Assembly: GCF_026151205.1 (NCBI RefSeq)
Contig: NC_087081.1
Span: forward strand, 16,108,837-16,172,836
Length of the DNA stretch: 64,000 bases
Direction: 5' to 3'
Origin: Bolinopsis microptera
Taxonomy: Eukaryota > Ctenophora > Tentaculata > Lobata > Bolinopsidae
Below the pieces are notes generated by a model. That model saw only the letters and a list, made by a program, of their open reading frames with translations. It was not told the origin of the DNA and searched no databases. The position numbers and the translations under genes were made by a program. Below are positions 49,601 to 58,686 of the stretch, in pieces. Positions within the stretch are counted from its first letter, which is position 1, and every line of letters starts with the position of its first letter.

Positions 49601-52600
49601 GAGGAGTCCTAAATCTCCTCATATCCTTAAATGGAGTTTTCTTTCTACCATATTATATGATTAAATAGCTTAATGTCAAATCTGTTTTGTTAATAGTGTC
49701 TCGGATTAAGTTTATTTATTTACGTCACATTACTAGCTATAAAAGGGTGTCCCAATTAATAACGATGTGATCACAATTGCAGAATGCAACAGGACAAGGC
49801 AAAGCAGGAGAGCGAGAACAAGAAAAGAGAAGTGCGGGAACGCCTGGAAAAAGAAAAAGAGGATAAGCACAAAGCAATGTTGGTACAGCGTGAAGAATTC
49901 CGTGAAAAAGCCAAGAACATTCTTATGTTTGCTGACGAACCTGAACCACCACGAGCTCCTAAAGGTAAATATTAATCCTTTTTTATGCTACGATTGCACG
50001 TGTTACTGTATTGGGTGTATTAGCTTTAAATATTGTTGCATTTTCCCAATTTTTGAACACCACGTTTCCGTAGAACGTCCAAATGTTCAGGAACCCCCCC
50101 CCCCCCCCCCCCCCCCCCTTGAAAATTTCAGAATATACACGTATTATGTAGCCAGAAATCGGAAGTATGCAGCAATAAATGTTGTCGTTATATAATACAT
50201 TGTAACGGTGTCTTATATCTCAGGACGAAGGAAGAAGGATGATGAACCACTATACAGCAGCGGAGAAGCTTCTTCAGATCCAGATAAGGATGGTTAGTCT
50301 ATCACCTGTTATAGTTAATAGTTTATCACGCGATCTTTTGAGAAATGTACAGTAAAACCCCGATTTACTGCGCCCCGATTTACTGTACATCTCGATTTAC
50401 TGCGGTTGTTTTTTTCCACTAAGTTTGAGTTTTACTGTACTAGCCAGAGACGTGGAATATTACATTCATTTCATTGATAATTTAATTTTGGGATGATCCT
50501 CTCCGAAATCAACCTCTTGGTAGTTGCCATTTTAAATTTAATTACAAAAAGAGCGCAGCCGTGCATTGTCGAATACTTTTTTGTTGATTCAGCGTTGTTA
50601 TATTCACTGGTTTGTAATTTGTAATGACTAATGGTATTAGTATTTAGAATAAACTGAATAATTTACCTTAGATGGGCTGAATGAGGAAGAGAAAGAAAAG
50701 AAAAAGAAAGATAAGGCAGAGAAAAAAGAGAAGAAGAAGCAGGCTCGAGCAGATAAGAAGAAAGCTAGAAAGGAGAGGGAACGAAAGAGAGTGAGTACAT
50801 AATATATCTTATATGAATTCATAACCTCAGCTAATCAGATATTATCAAAAACGTTATAATTTGATCAAATTCCTAAATTCATCATCTCTTTACCCCATCT
50901 GCATCATCCTTAACTGAATGCAATTAACTCTGATACTACAAACATACGTACCACTTATAAATTATAATATGTTTCAAGAACCCCCACCCCACCCTCCCAC
51001 CCCCCCCCCCCCCCCCCCCCCCCCCAAGTTGGAACTGATAATTACTTAATTATATAACACGGATGATCACGATATTGCAATAATACTTCAGCAACAACAC
51101 GAGAAAGAAGAAAAGTCCGGTAAATACACGAGCAAGGCGTTTATCTCCTCAGATTCTGACGGAGGTGAGGATGGTGACGATGCAGAACCGGTTGCTGTGG
51201 AGAACCAGTCACCGGTCAAGGCAGCTCCAATCAGCACGGGACTACTGGACAGTGATAGTAGCGATTTAGACGAGAGCCCTAGGAAGTGAGTTGATATTTA
51301 AGGAAAAAAAAACGTGATGATTATGTGAGGAAATAATCTTCATTTCAAGGGAAAAAAGTATTGATTTCCTTATTCAATCAGGATTGTTTGAACCTTTATT
51401 TTCAAGTTGTGAGTAAAAATTGCATTGACGTCTACAAAGATTTGATGAGTAACGTTTGACAACCAGGAAAGCAGCAAAGACCCGTAAACGCAAGCGCTTC
51501 TCTGATTCGGAAGATGACTCAGATGTACGTGACGAGATTGGAAAGGATGAGGAAGAGGAGGAGAAGAAGGAGACGAGCTTGACTAAGATTAGTGATATCA
51601 GTGAAGATGACGCTCCTCCTGCGGAAACTACCGTTGTAAAAGGTATTTTTGTTTGTTTGTTGCTTAGTGTTGTTAAATTCATAGTGAGGTCAATACAAAT
51701 GCATATAAACTAATAAATCATGCAAAACAAGTTGTGTTTCCAGTAAGTTAGTTAAAATCATTTACATATCTCTTTTTGATACCTGCCAAGCGGATAAGAC
51801 AAACCAAATAAATAAAATAATTCTCACTTTTTCCTCAGCTGTGAATAAGAACCCAATTATTGATGATTCAGACAGCGAAAATGATAAAGGTTAGAATGTT
51901 CACTTATTTCAATTATCCAGAATAAACTTTGTATATTATAGTTTTAGTAATTAGTATATTAAAAGTAAGTTAACTTTTAACCGCTCAACATACGTAGCAG
52001 TCAAAACGTTGAAAGCAAACTTCTAACTAAAAACACCAAATAAGAAAGCAAGTTGTAAGTCAGATCAAATGAATTATTCGACATAATCAAATTGTTGGCC
52101 TTATCTCAACATATAATAATACGTTATAGTACGTTTTATCTGATATCTGAGCTGTATTTCTGCAGATTTAGGAGGCGAAGGTCTGGAAACAGAAACAATG
52201 GAAAGCCAAGGTTTAGAAACAGAAACAATGGAAAGTCAAGGTTTAGAAACAGAAACAATGGAAAGTCAAGGTTTGGAAACAGAAACAATGGAAAGTCAAC
52301 CAGCGGAAGAAGAAACCAACATGCCAGTTTCTGAAACTGTATTCGAAGAAAAGCCGTCTGATGATGAAGAGGAGGAAGATGAGAAAAGTTCGGAGAAGAA
52401 GAAAGTTTCTTCCGACGACTCAGATAATCCGGGGCGGAAATCAAAGTCAGAAAAACGAAGAAAAGGCGACGAAAAGAAGAAATCAGACTCAAAGAAGAAG
52501 AAAAAGTTTGATTCTTCAGATTTAAGCTCTAATTCGGATGATGAAGCGTTGGTAGAGAAACGAAAATCGAAAAAGAAAAGCAAAACTTCGGAAGATAAGA

Positions 52601-52866
52601 AATCAAAGAAAAAATCTTCAAAAATGTCTGATAGTGAGAGTGATGCTCGATCGAAGGCCCGAAAGAAGAAAAGAAAAGACTCTTCCTCAGCACTCAGCTT
52701 AAGTAGTGACAGCGACTCCGAGGATGCAAAGAAGAAACATAGATCAAAGAAGAAGAAGTCCGACAAAAACAAAAAATCTGACAAAAGCAAGTCATCGAAA
52801 TCCAAGAAAGATAAGAAACGCTCTAAGAAAGTTGTTGATAGCCTCTCCTCGGATTCTAGTTCATAG
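19635..52866 (+). CDS. CTR9: RNA polymerase-associated protein CTR9 (Paf1 complex TPR subunit), 19 coding exons
   Basis: The N-terminus ([14 protein letters not shown], then QLPEGEEIL) and successive TPR segments match the animal CTR9 family closely. CTR9 is the TPR scaffold of the nuclear Paf1 complex, which travels with RNA polymerase II and supports elongation and histone marks. Coding exons: 19635-20732, 20891-21001, 22038-22232, 24835-24975, 25316-25456, 25679-25811, 26065-26156, 26418-26519, 26655-26744, 48249-48389, 48749-48891, 49325-49459, 49783-49964, 50224-50292, 50672-50790, 51092-51285, 51467-51642, 51839-51889, 52166-52866. All junctions are GT..AG and phase-consistent, giving 1,337 residues (human protein about 1,170). 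Exon 1 is unusually long, with 366 codons. The charged Lys/Glu/Ser tail from exon 13 on matches the family tail and contains four copies of a [10 protein letters not shown] decapeptide. The ATG choice follows the family alignment. A TTAG before it could be an acceptor from a 5' UTR exon. Confidence 0.96.
21250..21885 (-). mobile_element. 5'-truncated non-LTR retroelement, RT C-terminal part, in CTR9 intron 2
   Basis: A 211-codon frame on the minus strand contains [25 protein letters not shown] and [11 protein letters not shown], the post-catalytic region of a non-LTR reverse transcriptase. No catalytic YADD is present, so the copy is 5'-truncated. It belongs to the same family as the copy in intron 3 (22360-24676). 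Confidence 0.8.
22275..24676 (-). mobile_element. Non-LTR retroelement with partial endonuclease and RT, in CTR9 intron 3
   Basis: Reading on the minus strand from about 24676, the end of an APE-type endonuclease is seen (IDYIL, then HRSDHKLVV). It is followed by a 455-codon RT (24335-22968) with [34 protein letters not shown] and YADDADF catalytic motifs. The post-RT part continues in other frames at 22925-22611 and 22614-22360 (MLGHVLRSD). At least two frameshifts separate the parts, so it is inactive. The 5' end is truncated in the endonuclease. The QGDS motif and MLGHVLR tail resemble RTE/Proto2-like elements; the clade is not certain. Confidence 0.85.
25134..25230 (+). repeat. CACGTGGGGAACA minisatellite in CTR9 intron 4
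   Basis: About seven copies of a 13-bp unit each containing the E-box palindrome CACGTG. The same unit recurs in CTR9 intron 11 at 48900-48980. Confidence 0.9.
26837..27004 (+). repeat. About 43-bp minisatellite at the start of CTR9 intron 9
   Basis: About four imperfect copies of GTTCACTCTCAGCGGTAATA plus an AATTCATCTAACT segment. Confidence 0.8.
27157..29353 (+). pseudogene. Penelope-like reverse transcriptase frame (interrupted)
   Basis: About 730 codons open. The N-terminal part contains [12 protein letters not shown], characteristic of the Penelope N-terminal region. The RT core is intact (Asp in [12 protein letters not shown]). The frame ends soon after the CxxxxCxCC motif, where the LINE insertion begins. 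A continuous RT-endonuclease protein can therefore not be made from this copy. Confidence 0.85.
29354..31354 (-). mobile_element. 5'-truncated LINE inserted in the Penelope-like element
   Basis: Minus-strand frame 31383-30025 encodes an RT from just before motif A ([15 protein letters not shown]) through [11 protein letters not shown] and FADDTNVF to a C-terminal thumb with [10 protein letters not shown]. The start codon used by the open frame lies in the Penelope sequence, so the LINE is 5'-truncated just before motif A. A non-coding 3' part runs 30024-29390 and ends in a repeated 17-bp AATGAAACTAATAAATC tail (29355-29388). It interrupts the host element between the zinc linker and GIY-YIG. 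The group is CR1/Jockey-like by motif style. Confidence 0.85.
31354..31716 (+). pseudogene. GIY-YIG endonuclease part of the Penelope-like element
   Basis: About 120 codons with the [17 protein letters not shown] core, a C-x2-C pair, HLLDHGF and [12 protein letters not shown], ending with a stop at 31714-31716. These are the catalytic and zinc features of Penelope GIY-YIG domains. It has lost its upstream RT because of the LINE insertion. Confidence 0.85.
32688..34796. mobile_element. Foldback-type TIR element, 8-bp target duplication, inserted in LINE ORF1
   Basis: The ends are inverted: GGGGGATGCAACGTCAATTA at the left and its complement at the right. The exact 8-bp duplication GTCACAAA flanks it (32680-32687 and 34797-34804). 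Removing it rejoins LINE ORF1. Each end is itself a hairpin: GTCAATTAATGTCAGTATTCC faces a run of GACATTAATT decamers (32743-32822 and 34707-34783). No transposase frame is present. The superfamily is unclear; an 8-bp duplication fits hAT, P or Merlin. Confidence 0.9.
33208..34493. mobile_element. TTAA-flanked element nested inside the foldback element
   Basis: A 20-bp inverted repeat, AGGATGAGGGGACCTTAGAA, and its complement bound a 1,286-bp segment. It is flanked by TTAA at 33204-33207 and 34494-34497. TTAA duplications are typical of piggyBac and Kolobok elements. No transposase frame is seen. This is the fourth nesting level in CTR9 intron 9. Confidence 0.85.
38471..39018. other. Intronic spacer and probable 3' UTR of the antisense lectin gene
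   Basis: AT-rich. An AATAAA on the minus strand at about 38945-38940 could be the polyadenylation signal of the antisense gene whose stop is at 39021-39019. Confidence 0.4.
39019..47950 (-). CDS. 3' part of the lectin gene: discoidin, PAN, Cys-rich, methyltransferase-like and sushi exons inside CTR9 intron 9
   Basis: Exons: 47950-47510 (discoidin), 47340-47161 (Cys-rich, [16 protein letters not shown]), 46768-46590 and 46409-46127 (second discoidin, split by a young intron), 45967-45740 (PAN/apple-like), 45512-45369 (ephrin-receptor-like), 45168-44737 and 43764-43318 (methyltransferase-like), 43047-42901 and 42720-42619 (Cys-rich), and sushi exons 42315-42142, 41775-41581, 41053-40871, 40108-39926, 39696-39517, then 39340-39222 with 39087-39019. 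Nearly all junctions are phase 1, typical of shuffled extracellular modules. The last intron uses a GC donor. The final residues are LCVDPS then TAG. Sushi modules keep four Cys but lack the usual late Trp. Confidence 0.85.
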
Positions 52867-55800
52867 AATCATGTGACATATTACATGTGACATATTACAT
52901 GTGACATATTACATGTGACATATCACATGTGACATATTACATGTGACATATTACATGTGACATATTACATGTGACATATCACATGTGACATATTACATGT
53001 GACATATTACATGTGACATATTACATGTGACATATCACATGTGACATATTACATGTGACATATTACATGTGACATTTTACATGTGACATATTACCTGTGA
53101 CATATTACATGTGACATATTACATGTGACATATTACATGTGAAATATTACATGTGACATATTACATGTGACATATTACATGTGACATATTACATGTGACA
53201 TATTACATGTGACATATTACATGTGACATATCACATGTGACATATTACATGTGACATATTACATGTGACATATTACATGTGACATATTACCTGTGACATA
53301 TTACATGTGACATATTAACATTTTATAACGATTTAATATGGACATTTTTGAAGCATGATGACAAATGGTTTATAATGTTTGTGGCAAATTTATAAGAATA
53401 ACTGTTGATGTTTTTTTAATCATAATCACTAGTAATATTATCTTATTGACCGACCTTCAGCTTTTGCCACAAATCAAACATGTTTAACTGAAAATTATAT
53501 CTTATTTTAAATCAAATTAATTCCCATTTACTGACTTAGTGTTCCACTGTTACCAAAAATTGTTTCGGCTTTCTTACATTTTGCCAGCTAAGTTAAAAAG
53601 ATGGTCATTCATATTTCATTTTCATTTTCTTCGTTGCAATTTTTGGGTTTTAAAAAAATGTCTGGCTAATCTTTCGGAGCATAACAATAACGTTATTTTA
53701 AACACGATCACCATAAATGATTACATTGCAGTAGGGCTATGCAATTCCTGTGTGGTAAGTGGTAACTGCTTTATTTGTTCTACATCGCATCTGTAGATCT
53801 GATTGCTTAGATTCATAGAATTACGGTTGCCAAGGCTCACAAAAGCCAAGAAGTGCTGATAGTTCAGCCGGTCGCTTCTAAAAGGTTGTGTTATTGTGGC
53901 GCGCCATGTATTTATTTTGATAAAATTTGAAATTCAAAATCCGTTTCGCGCGTCTCTCTGTATGTTCAGCTATTAAAAAGTACGTAAGTACGTGCGTGCT
54001 TGTGGCTTTAGCTGGTACTGACATCTTGTATAGGCCTGTTTTCAAAACGAATTCACTGGCCACAAAAATCTTCCCTCACTACACAGCCTCCATTGTACTA
54101 GCGACAAGAGAAACGCCATTGTCGGACGTGAGTCGAGTGAGGACTCCTCAAACTACATTTAATATATATTCCTTCTGTAACATCCTCAATAAATATATTT
54201 AATTGTAGTTGTGGAAGTAGTTGAAAACGAACACTTCCTTTGATTGCCAGCTGATGTCACATGGGAAGTATTGGCAATACTCTAATAAACTGTATCTTAG
54301 AATTTCTCAAAATTACAGAAAAGATTTATAGCCCTAACCTGGATTGCAGATCGGTTTTTCGTCATATTCAAAGTCCTCAAAAAGATAAGTATTACAGGTG
54401 ACCCTGGTGTCTCCCTGTTGTTTGTAGCCTGGTGGACACGAGACTTCAAGTTCAGTGCCGTGGCTAACAGGCAGCGGCGTATCTGTCGTTACCCCGGGCC
54501 AGGTTACTGGGATTCGGGCACACTCTGAAATGATACAAATTATTATAAAGGAGCAGTTGCTTAAAACACTCTGGGAGAGATTGTGGTTAAATTTCCACGG
54601 TAAAATCACCGTTTGGTCAAATAAGGTTTGATGTGTTGCTTCCCATATTCTAGGAATTTTTTCTGAAATGGCACGATATTGTTTTTACCTATGCTCGATG
54701 AAGTTGCACAATTATTGTAACCTCACCTGTTGGCCTGTGTCTGAAAAGATCTGACGCATCATCTTGTTTATATTCTCCGTCATCATCTGACTTGAAAACT
54801 ATATGTGTAACTTCTCCAGCCCATCTGGCACATCTATCGCTACTGGAGTCTGAGTAGGTGAAATCCACGACACTTTCACCGTTGCACTTGATGGAGAATG
54901 CTGTTGAATAAAACTCGAAGGTCCAAACTCTAAGATTATTGGGGGCTGCTGGTAACGTGAATGTTGTTATATCATCGAAGCAATATGAATCTTTGAACCT
55001 AGGCCCTAGGAAATAGATACGAATTTTACTCTGAAATCCAGTAAATTTGAAGCGAACGTGAACAGTACTGTCCGTTCCGATTTCAGTGTCAGTTTTGATC
55101 TGCAGAGAAGTATCCGTGTTGAACTTGAAGGGTATATCAACATTCAAATTCTCTCTCGTTGCGGTCCAACCTGCGGGTTTTGGATGGTTCATTAATATGT
55201 GAGAAAGCAAGAGGTTAAATGCGGTTATGATAGGAGATCAAACTTACAAAGCCTAGAATAGTCAATGATTTTTCGAGCAGGGAATTTAAAGCCGGATTGT
55301 TGAATGTGTTTGTTGTTTGTTCCAAGAATAATATTAGAATTATCTTAATAATTTTACCGCGATGTTACCACTTTTTTCGAAAGTTAACAATTTTTCCTCA
55401 CAGAATGTATGTGATTTTGCTTCATCGAGACTCGGGTCATTATTACTCAGTATAATGTTACACTTGAATAGTAGTTGAAACCCGAATTCTAACCACACTA
55501 TTTGTTACAACGCACAATTAGTGTAACAATACATTACCCTAATTCTAATTCTAATTACCCGGACAGCATGTATCTGCTATGACGTCATCAAGACTTGCCA
55601 CACAGCAAATACCTGCCACAGTGGGCGGGGTCCGGTTCATATGGCGTGATGAAACTAATACCCTCGAGCAGATAGGGTGAGATATTGTTGAGAAAGTTAG
55701 AGATATTGTTGAGAAAATTAGAGATATTGTTGAGAAAATTAGAGATATTGTTGAGAAAATTAGAGATATCGTTGAGAAAATTAGAGATATTGTTGAGAAA

Positions 55801-58686
55801 ATTAGAGATATTGTTGAGAAGATTAGAGATATTGTTGAGAAAATTAGAGATATTTGATTCTTATATCGTGATCTTTTTTAATGTTAATTGCTTTTCATAA
55901 TTCTTTAAGTTATAGTTGGCAATGCAGTATCATTAATGCCTTTGGTTGCATAGTGCATTACTAAGTCGTATTCATAAGAAGTTGAAACAATTTGGTATTC
56001 ATGAATACAATACTTAAATTTAACTAGCTTGCGTCTTTCTACTGGATATCTTTTGATAAAGTTTAATTTTCAGGGGTTCCAATGTTTCCTTTACAGAGGG
56101 TGTGGGTTCAAGACAGCAGAGACGACAACGAGCCCCCGATAAGAGGAGAGATCGAGAGAGGTTAGTTTTTATAGAGTATATTTGAGAGTTACTTGGAGAG
56201 TAGTCTGCTACTATAATAGCAGAGTTTCTGTGCTGTTTGAGGCGGGGGGGGCGGGAGGGAGGTTATTAATACTCTTGACTCCCTGCCCCCCCCCCCCCCC
56301 CCCTGTTTGAGGTTATGTTGTCTGCTTATTAATAGTTAAAGACTTTACCTAAGCTATTGCACTTAAACGTACTTTGTAGGGGGAATTAAAGACATTGATA
56401 TGCAATCTCTATTCGGTAAAATCACTGATCTGTGGTAGTTTTCACATGAACAGCATTTGACTTAATATCGTTTGTCCCAAGTAATAACTAGTAGGAAATA
56501 TTATTATTAACACCGGGCCAGCTGAGTAGTAATTATTTGGATACACTAAATTCAAAACTATGCTCAACTGCAAAGAACTGGCAGCTAAAAGCTCAAAAGT
56601 ACGACAGAAGAACTCTTATAACGTGGAAATACCTTATTCGTTAAAAACTTCCTTTTAATGAGGATTAATTTGCAAGAAGGAAAGTATAAACTAACCGTAA
56701 AGACACTTGGTGTGAAGAGAATTGGAGTACTGTCCTTCCGGACAAGTAGTGCACCCTGCAGCGCCCATATCCCGGATGGTGTTTTCAGAGCACTTCTCAC
56801 ACGTGGTGTCGGACTTTATCCAACCAGCTGGGCACGCTTATGATGGAGGTGGTGGTTCAAAATTTAATGAAATACTTTTCAAATTTTACAGAGAAACTTA
56901 AATATTGCAGCGAACTCTTGCACAACCTTGGTATGAACCTTGGTAAGGACCAATCTACCAAAACACAGTGTTTACTTTAGTTACTTTTATACCGTAGGAT
57001 CTAGCTGCTAACCACTAATTAATAGTAAATAGTAAACATTAAATTAATGATGATAACATGAGCGAAATGGCTCGGGAAAAAATGTTTCTACTCACTTTCT
57101 GTAGCCACATCATAGCCTTCGTCATTTACACGAATAGACTTTGCATCTTCAATAGCAAAGTCATTTCGGTAGGGGAATCTTGATCCTAGTGCCTGAAAAA
57201 GAGAATTAAAAATTGCTATATAACTTTTTTTCCTCGGCTAATATTTGTCTCCTCAGCTAATATTTGGTTAAGATTTGTAAAATGGAGAGGCTCGTGATAC
57301 TAGCGGGGAGGTGACCCACGTTTGGATAATCGTAAAAAAGTATATTAAATACTCACAATGCCATCAACCATGATCTCAAACTCGCCCTCCCGGCATTTAA
57401 TTTCCACTTTGAAAAGCTTTCCTTCCTCAAAAGCAGGAAGATCGGTGATAATCTCCTCTTTATATTCGCCCTGCTCTTTGGAGTTCATAACAACCTGTGT
57501 GGAGATATTTATAATTATGTGAACATCTCCATACTAAGCAAGTTACTACAAACCGTTTTTAAATTCGGGTTTTCCCTTTACTCATACTGTAAAACGGGAA
57601 AACCCCGATTTACCGTGGAGTTTGGAAGGTTTCCAATGCTCATATAATGTATAGTGAGTTTGCCCCCCCCCCCCCCCCCCCAAACTTTGGGGGAAGAAAG
57701 TTGCGGCGATAAATTGCAGTTTGCAGTAGATCGGGGCAATCCAATTTGGGTGTTTTACCATGTACATTTGTACAACTTGTTAGCTTGTGTAACTTCTAAA
57801 CTGTACAATGTACATATGTTATGGATGAAAAGTCGCTCGTTATTTGTTAATCTCCAACACTTAAATTGGTTAGTAGCTATCGTTAATTGTTCAAAGCCAA
57901 AAGTTACGTTACTTCATCTGTGAAGCTTATTTCAGCCATGATTTCGTTCTGGAGTTCCATCTGCAGTTTGATGATGATAGGAGTTGCGGTCGTATAGGTA
58001 CCTTTCACTGAAATATTATAACTAATTAAAGTTGTATTATTTTGCCTTGTAGTAGATCAGTTCATCATTCTGAAAATCTAACGCCTATTTTTATTATATT
58101 TTCATTCATATTACCAGTGATTACTCTCATCGGCCTTAATGGCAAAAAAGCAAACTATTAAGAAAAGTATAACTCTTTAAAAAAATAAGCGATGAACACT
58201 TTATTCTTGTTAATTAAATAATTTTGATTGTACTGACCAACGATGACGTCTCCGAGTGCTAAAGGGCTTTCAATATTGTAGTCAGCCTGGACTCCTACAA
58301 AGAAAATAATGTTTTCATTAACTTACTTTAATTGAGAGATATAAATAGAATAAAAAATGGGACTCTAAATTTACCGAGATTATATTTAAGCGATAAATGA
58401 TCGTTTGAAGGTGCTGTTTTGGGTATCCGTTTTGATTGCTATATATCTGAATACTGGTGGAGACTTGCGCCATATTTGGGTCGACACGTGACATAAATAA
58501 TAGATTCTATGTTTTGACACGTGACATTAATAATAAATTCTATGTTTTGACACGTGACATAAATTCTAGGTTTTGACACGTGACATTAATAATAAATTCT
58601 ACGTTTTGACACGTGACATAACACGTGACAGAGATACCAGGCATCTTACCTATGAGAATGAGCAGCATGCTGAGCAGCAGTTTCAT
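39019..58686 (-). CDS. Secreted multidomain lectin-like protein, 25 exons, interleaved with CTR9 on the opposite strand
   Basis: The model joins the 5' part (58686-54339) and the 3' part (47950-39019). The 5' part ends in phase 1 after a sushi exon with no downstream stop-bearing exon. The 3' part starts in matching phase with no signal peptide of its own. Summed exons give 4,881 nt, or 1,626 codons plus TAG. Order: signal peptide, galectin-fold, ephrin-receptor-like Cys-rich, farnesoic-acid-methyltransferase-like, sushi, discoidin, Cys-rich, discoidin, PAN-like, Cys-rich, two methyltransferase-like, two Cys-rich, six sushi. No transmembrane segment is seen. Such proteins are expected outside the cell in binding or recognition; that is inference. 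The join across CTR9 exons 10-19 is the uncertain step; two separate genes are the alternative. Confidence 0.6.
39841..39941 (-). repeat. Duplicated sushi-exon 3' end with its splice donor
   Basis: A 39-bp segment occurs at 39841-39879 and 39903-39941, separated by a G-rich spacer. It includes the last bases of the exon ending at 39926 and its donor. Confidence 0.9.
40387..40939 (-). repeat. 79-bp repeat, seven copies, each carrying a sushi-exon 3' end and splice donor
   Basis: Units start at 40387, 40466, 40545, 40624, 40703, 40782 and 40861. The last one is contiguous with the exon ending at 40871. Read on the minus strand each unit has the coding tail (about 65 bp) and a TAG|GTGAGAA donor. 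The period is exactly 79, not a multiple of three. Confidence 0.95.
41065..41309 (+). repeat. TTATGTGGTTG 11-bp microsatellite, about 22 copies
   Basis: It lies in the intron just upstream (minus strand) of the sushi exon starting at 41053. It is bracketed by two copies of that exon's 5' end and acceptor (41028-41056 and 41310-41338). The long Cys/Val-rich frames through it are artefacts. Confidence 0.95.
41806..41890 (+). repeat. 21-bp repeat TTAATTGTATTAAATCAAGGA, four copies
   Basis: Tandem repeat in the intron between two sushi exons, close to the acceptor of the exon starting at 41775. Confidence 0.9.
43895..44662. mobile_element. Mariner-like non-autonomous element, TA target duplication
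   Basis: About 46-bp inverted repeats start CAGGGTGGGCCAAAAGTCAG at the left and end with the complement at the right. They are flanked by TA and, further out, by ATTAGTATA repeats. The length is 768 bp with no transposase frame. It lies in the intron between the two adjacent methyltransferase-like exons of the lectin gene. Confidence 0.9.
46412..46578 (-). mobile_element. Penelope-like element 3' fragment forming an intron of the lectin gene
   Basis: Read on the minus strand, its last 126 bases (46537-46412) match 31794-31919 of the Penelope-like element with one mismatch, and both end at exactly the same base (CAAATTCCTC). An exact 13-bp duplication AGGTGGTTATCTA flanks it (46591-46579 and 46411-46399). 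The intron 46589-46410 begins with GT in the first duplicate copy and ends with AG in the second. Confidence 0.93.
46748..46832 (-). repeat. 43-bp duplication of an exon 5' end with its splice acceptor
   Basis: CTCCAGGTAATATCGCTCTA plus ACTGAGG occurs at 46748 and 46791. Each copy contains, on the minus strand, a CCCTCAG acceptor and the first bases of the discoidin exon starting at 46768. Confidence 0.85.
47006..47157 (-). repeat. GTGAGTA heptamer array next to a splice donor
   Basis: About 21 copies of the 7-bp unit (ACTCACT on the plus strand). Read on the minus strand it follows the donor of the Cys-rich exon (exon end 47161, then GTTAGTGAGTAGTGAGTA). Each unit contains the donor consensus GTGAGT. 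Confidence 0.95.
48856..49022 (+). repeat. Duplicated 3' end of CTR9 exon 11 with its donor, around a CACGTGGGGA repeat
   Basis: The 36-nt exon tail starting TTTGGAGCTTGCGCAGCG (48856-48891) recurs at 48985-49020 with one T-to-C change. Both are followed by GTAA. The interval contains GTGGGGAACAC units like those in intron 4. Confidence 0.93.
49150..49276. mobile_element. MITE of an ACAGTAAAACCCCGATTTACCG family (copies also at 50349-50442 and 57587-57735)
   Basis: The left end carries ACAGTAAAAACCCGATTTAC with internal CCGATTTACCGCAAA repeats, and the right end carries GGTATTACTGTA. Similar but shorter or partial copies lie in CTR9 intron 14 and in a lectin-gene intron near 57590. TA-flanked TACAGTAAAACC ends suggest a Tc1/mariner/pogo-type MITE. 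Confidence 0.65.
50094..50118 (+). repeat. Poly-C tract in CTR9 intron 13
   Basis: Uninterrupted 25-base C run, about 130 bp into the intron after exon 13. Confidence 0.95.
51000..51025 (+). repeat. Poly-C tract in CTR9 intron 15
   Basis: C run of about 26 bases, preceded by CCCCACCC variants, about 65 bp before exon 16. Confidence 0.95.
52868..53318 (+). repeat. 14-bp repeat ACATGTGACATATT, about 32 copies, directly after the CTR9 stop
   Basis: The array starts two bases after TAG (52864-52866), so it forms the proximal CTR9 3' UTR or flank. It shows only point variants (TATC, ACCTG, GAAAT). Each unit holds the palindrome ACATGT. Confidence 0.95.
53319..54338. other. CTR9 3' flank, intronic to the antisense gene
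   Basis: No convincing exon. Small frames at 53539-53796 and 53878-54202 show no domain. It could contain the start of the plus-strand gene whose first seen exon is at 56074. Confidence 0.35.
54339..58686 (-). CDS. 5' part of the lectin gene: signal peptide, galectin-fold, Cys-rich, methyltransferase-like, sushi exons
   Basis: Exons: 58686-58650, 58294-58238, 58007-57913, 57494-57357, 57192-57096, 56836-56696, 55170-54727, 54524-54339. The ATG at 58686 begins [13 protein letters not shown], a signal peptide core. An upstream in-frame start at 58722 would add 12 charged residues and is less likely. Exons 2-5 fold as a galectin ([46 protein letters not shown]). The usual HxNxR and Trp of the sugar site are not preserved. 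Exon 6 has a TCPAGW...CEKC...[10 protein letters not shown] pattern of ephrin-receptor-like repeats. Exon 7 resembles the farnesoic acid O-methyltransferase domain. Exon 8 is a sushi module with four Cys. All internal phases agree. Confidence 0.85.
55680..55853 (+). repeat. 21-bp repeat TTGAGAAAATTAGAGATATTG, eight copies
   Basis: The period is divisible by three, so the array is open in one frame (LRKLEIL repeated), but there is no evidence it is translated. It lies in an intron of both overlapping genes. Confidence 0.9.

Noticed and set aside
55685-55900. Small LRKLEIL-repeat protein
   Set aside because: It is a 21-bp tandem repeat that stays open because 21 is divisible by three. There is no other coding evidence.
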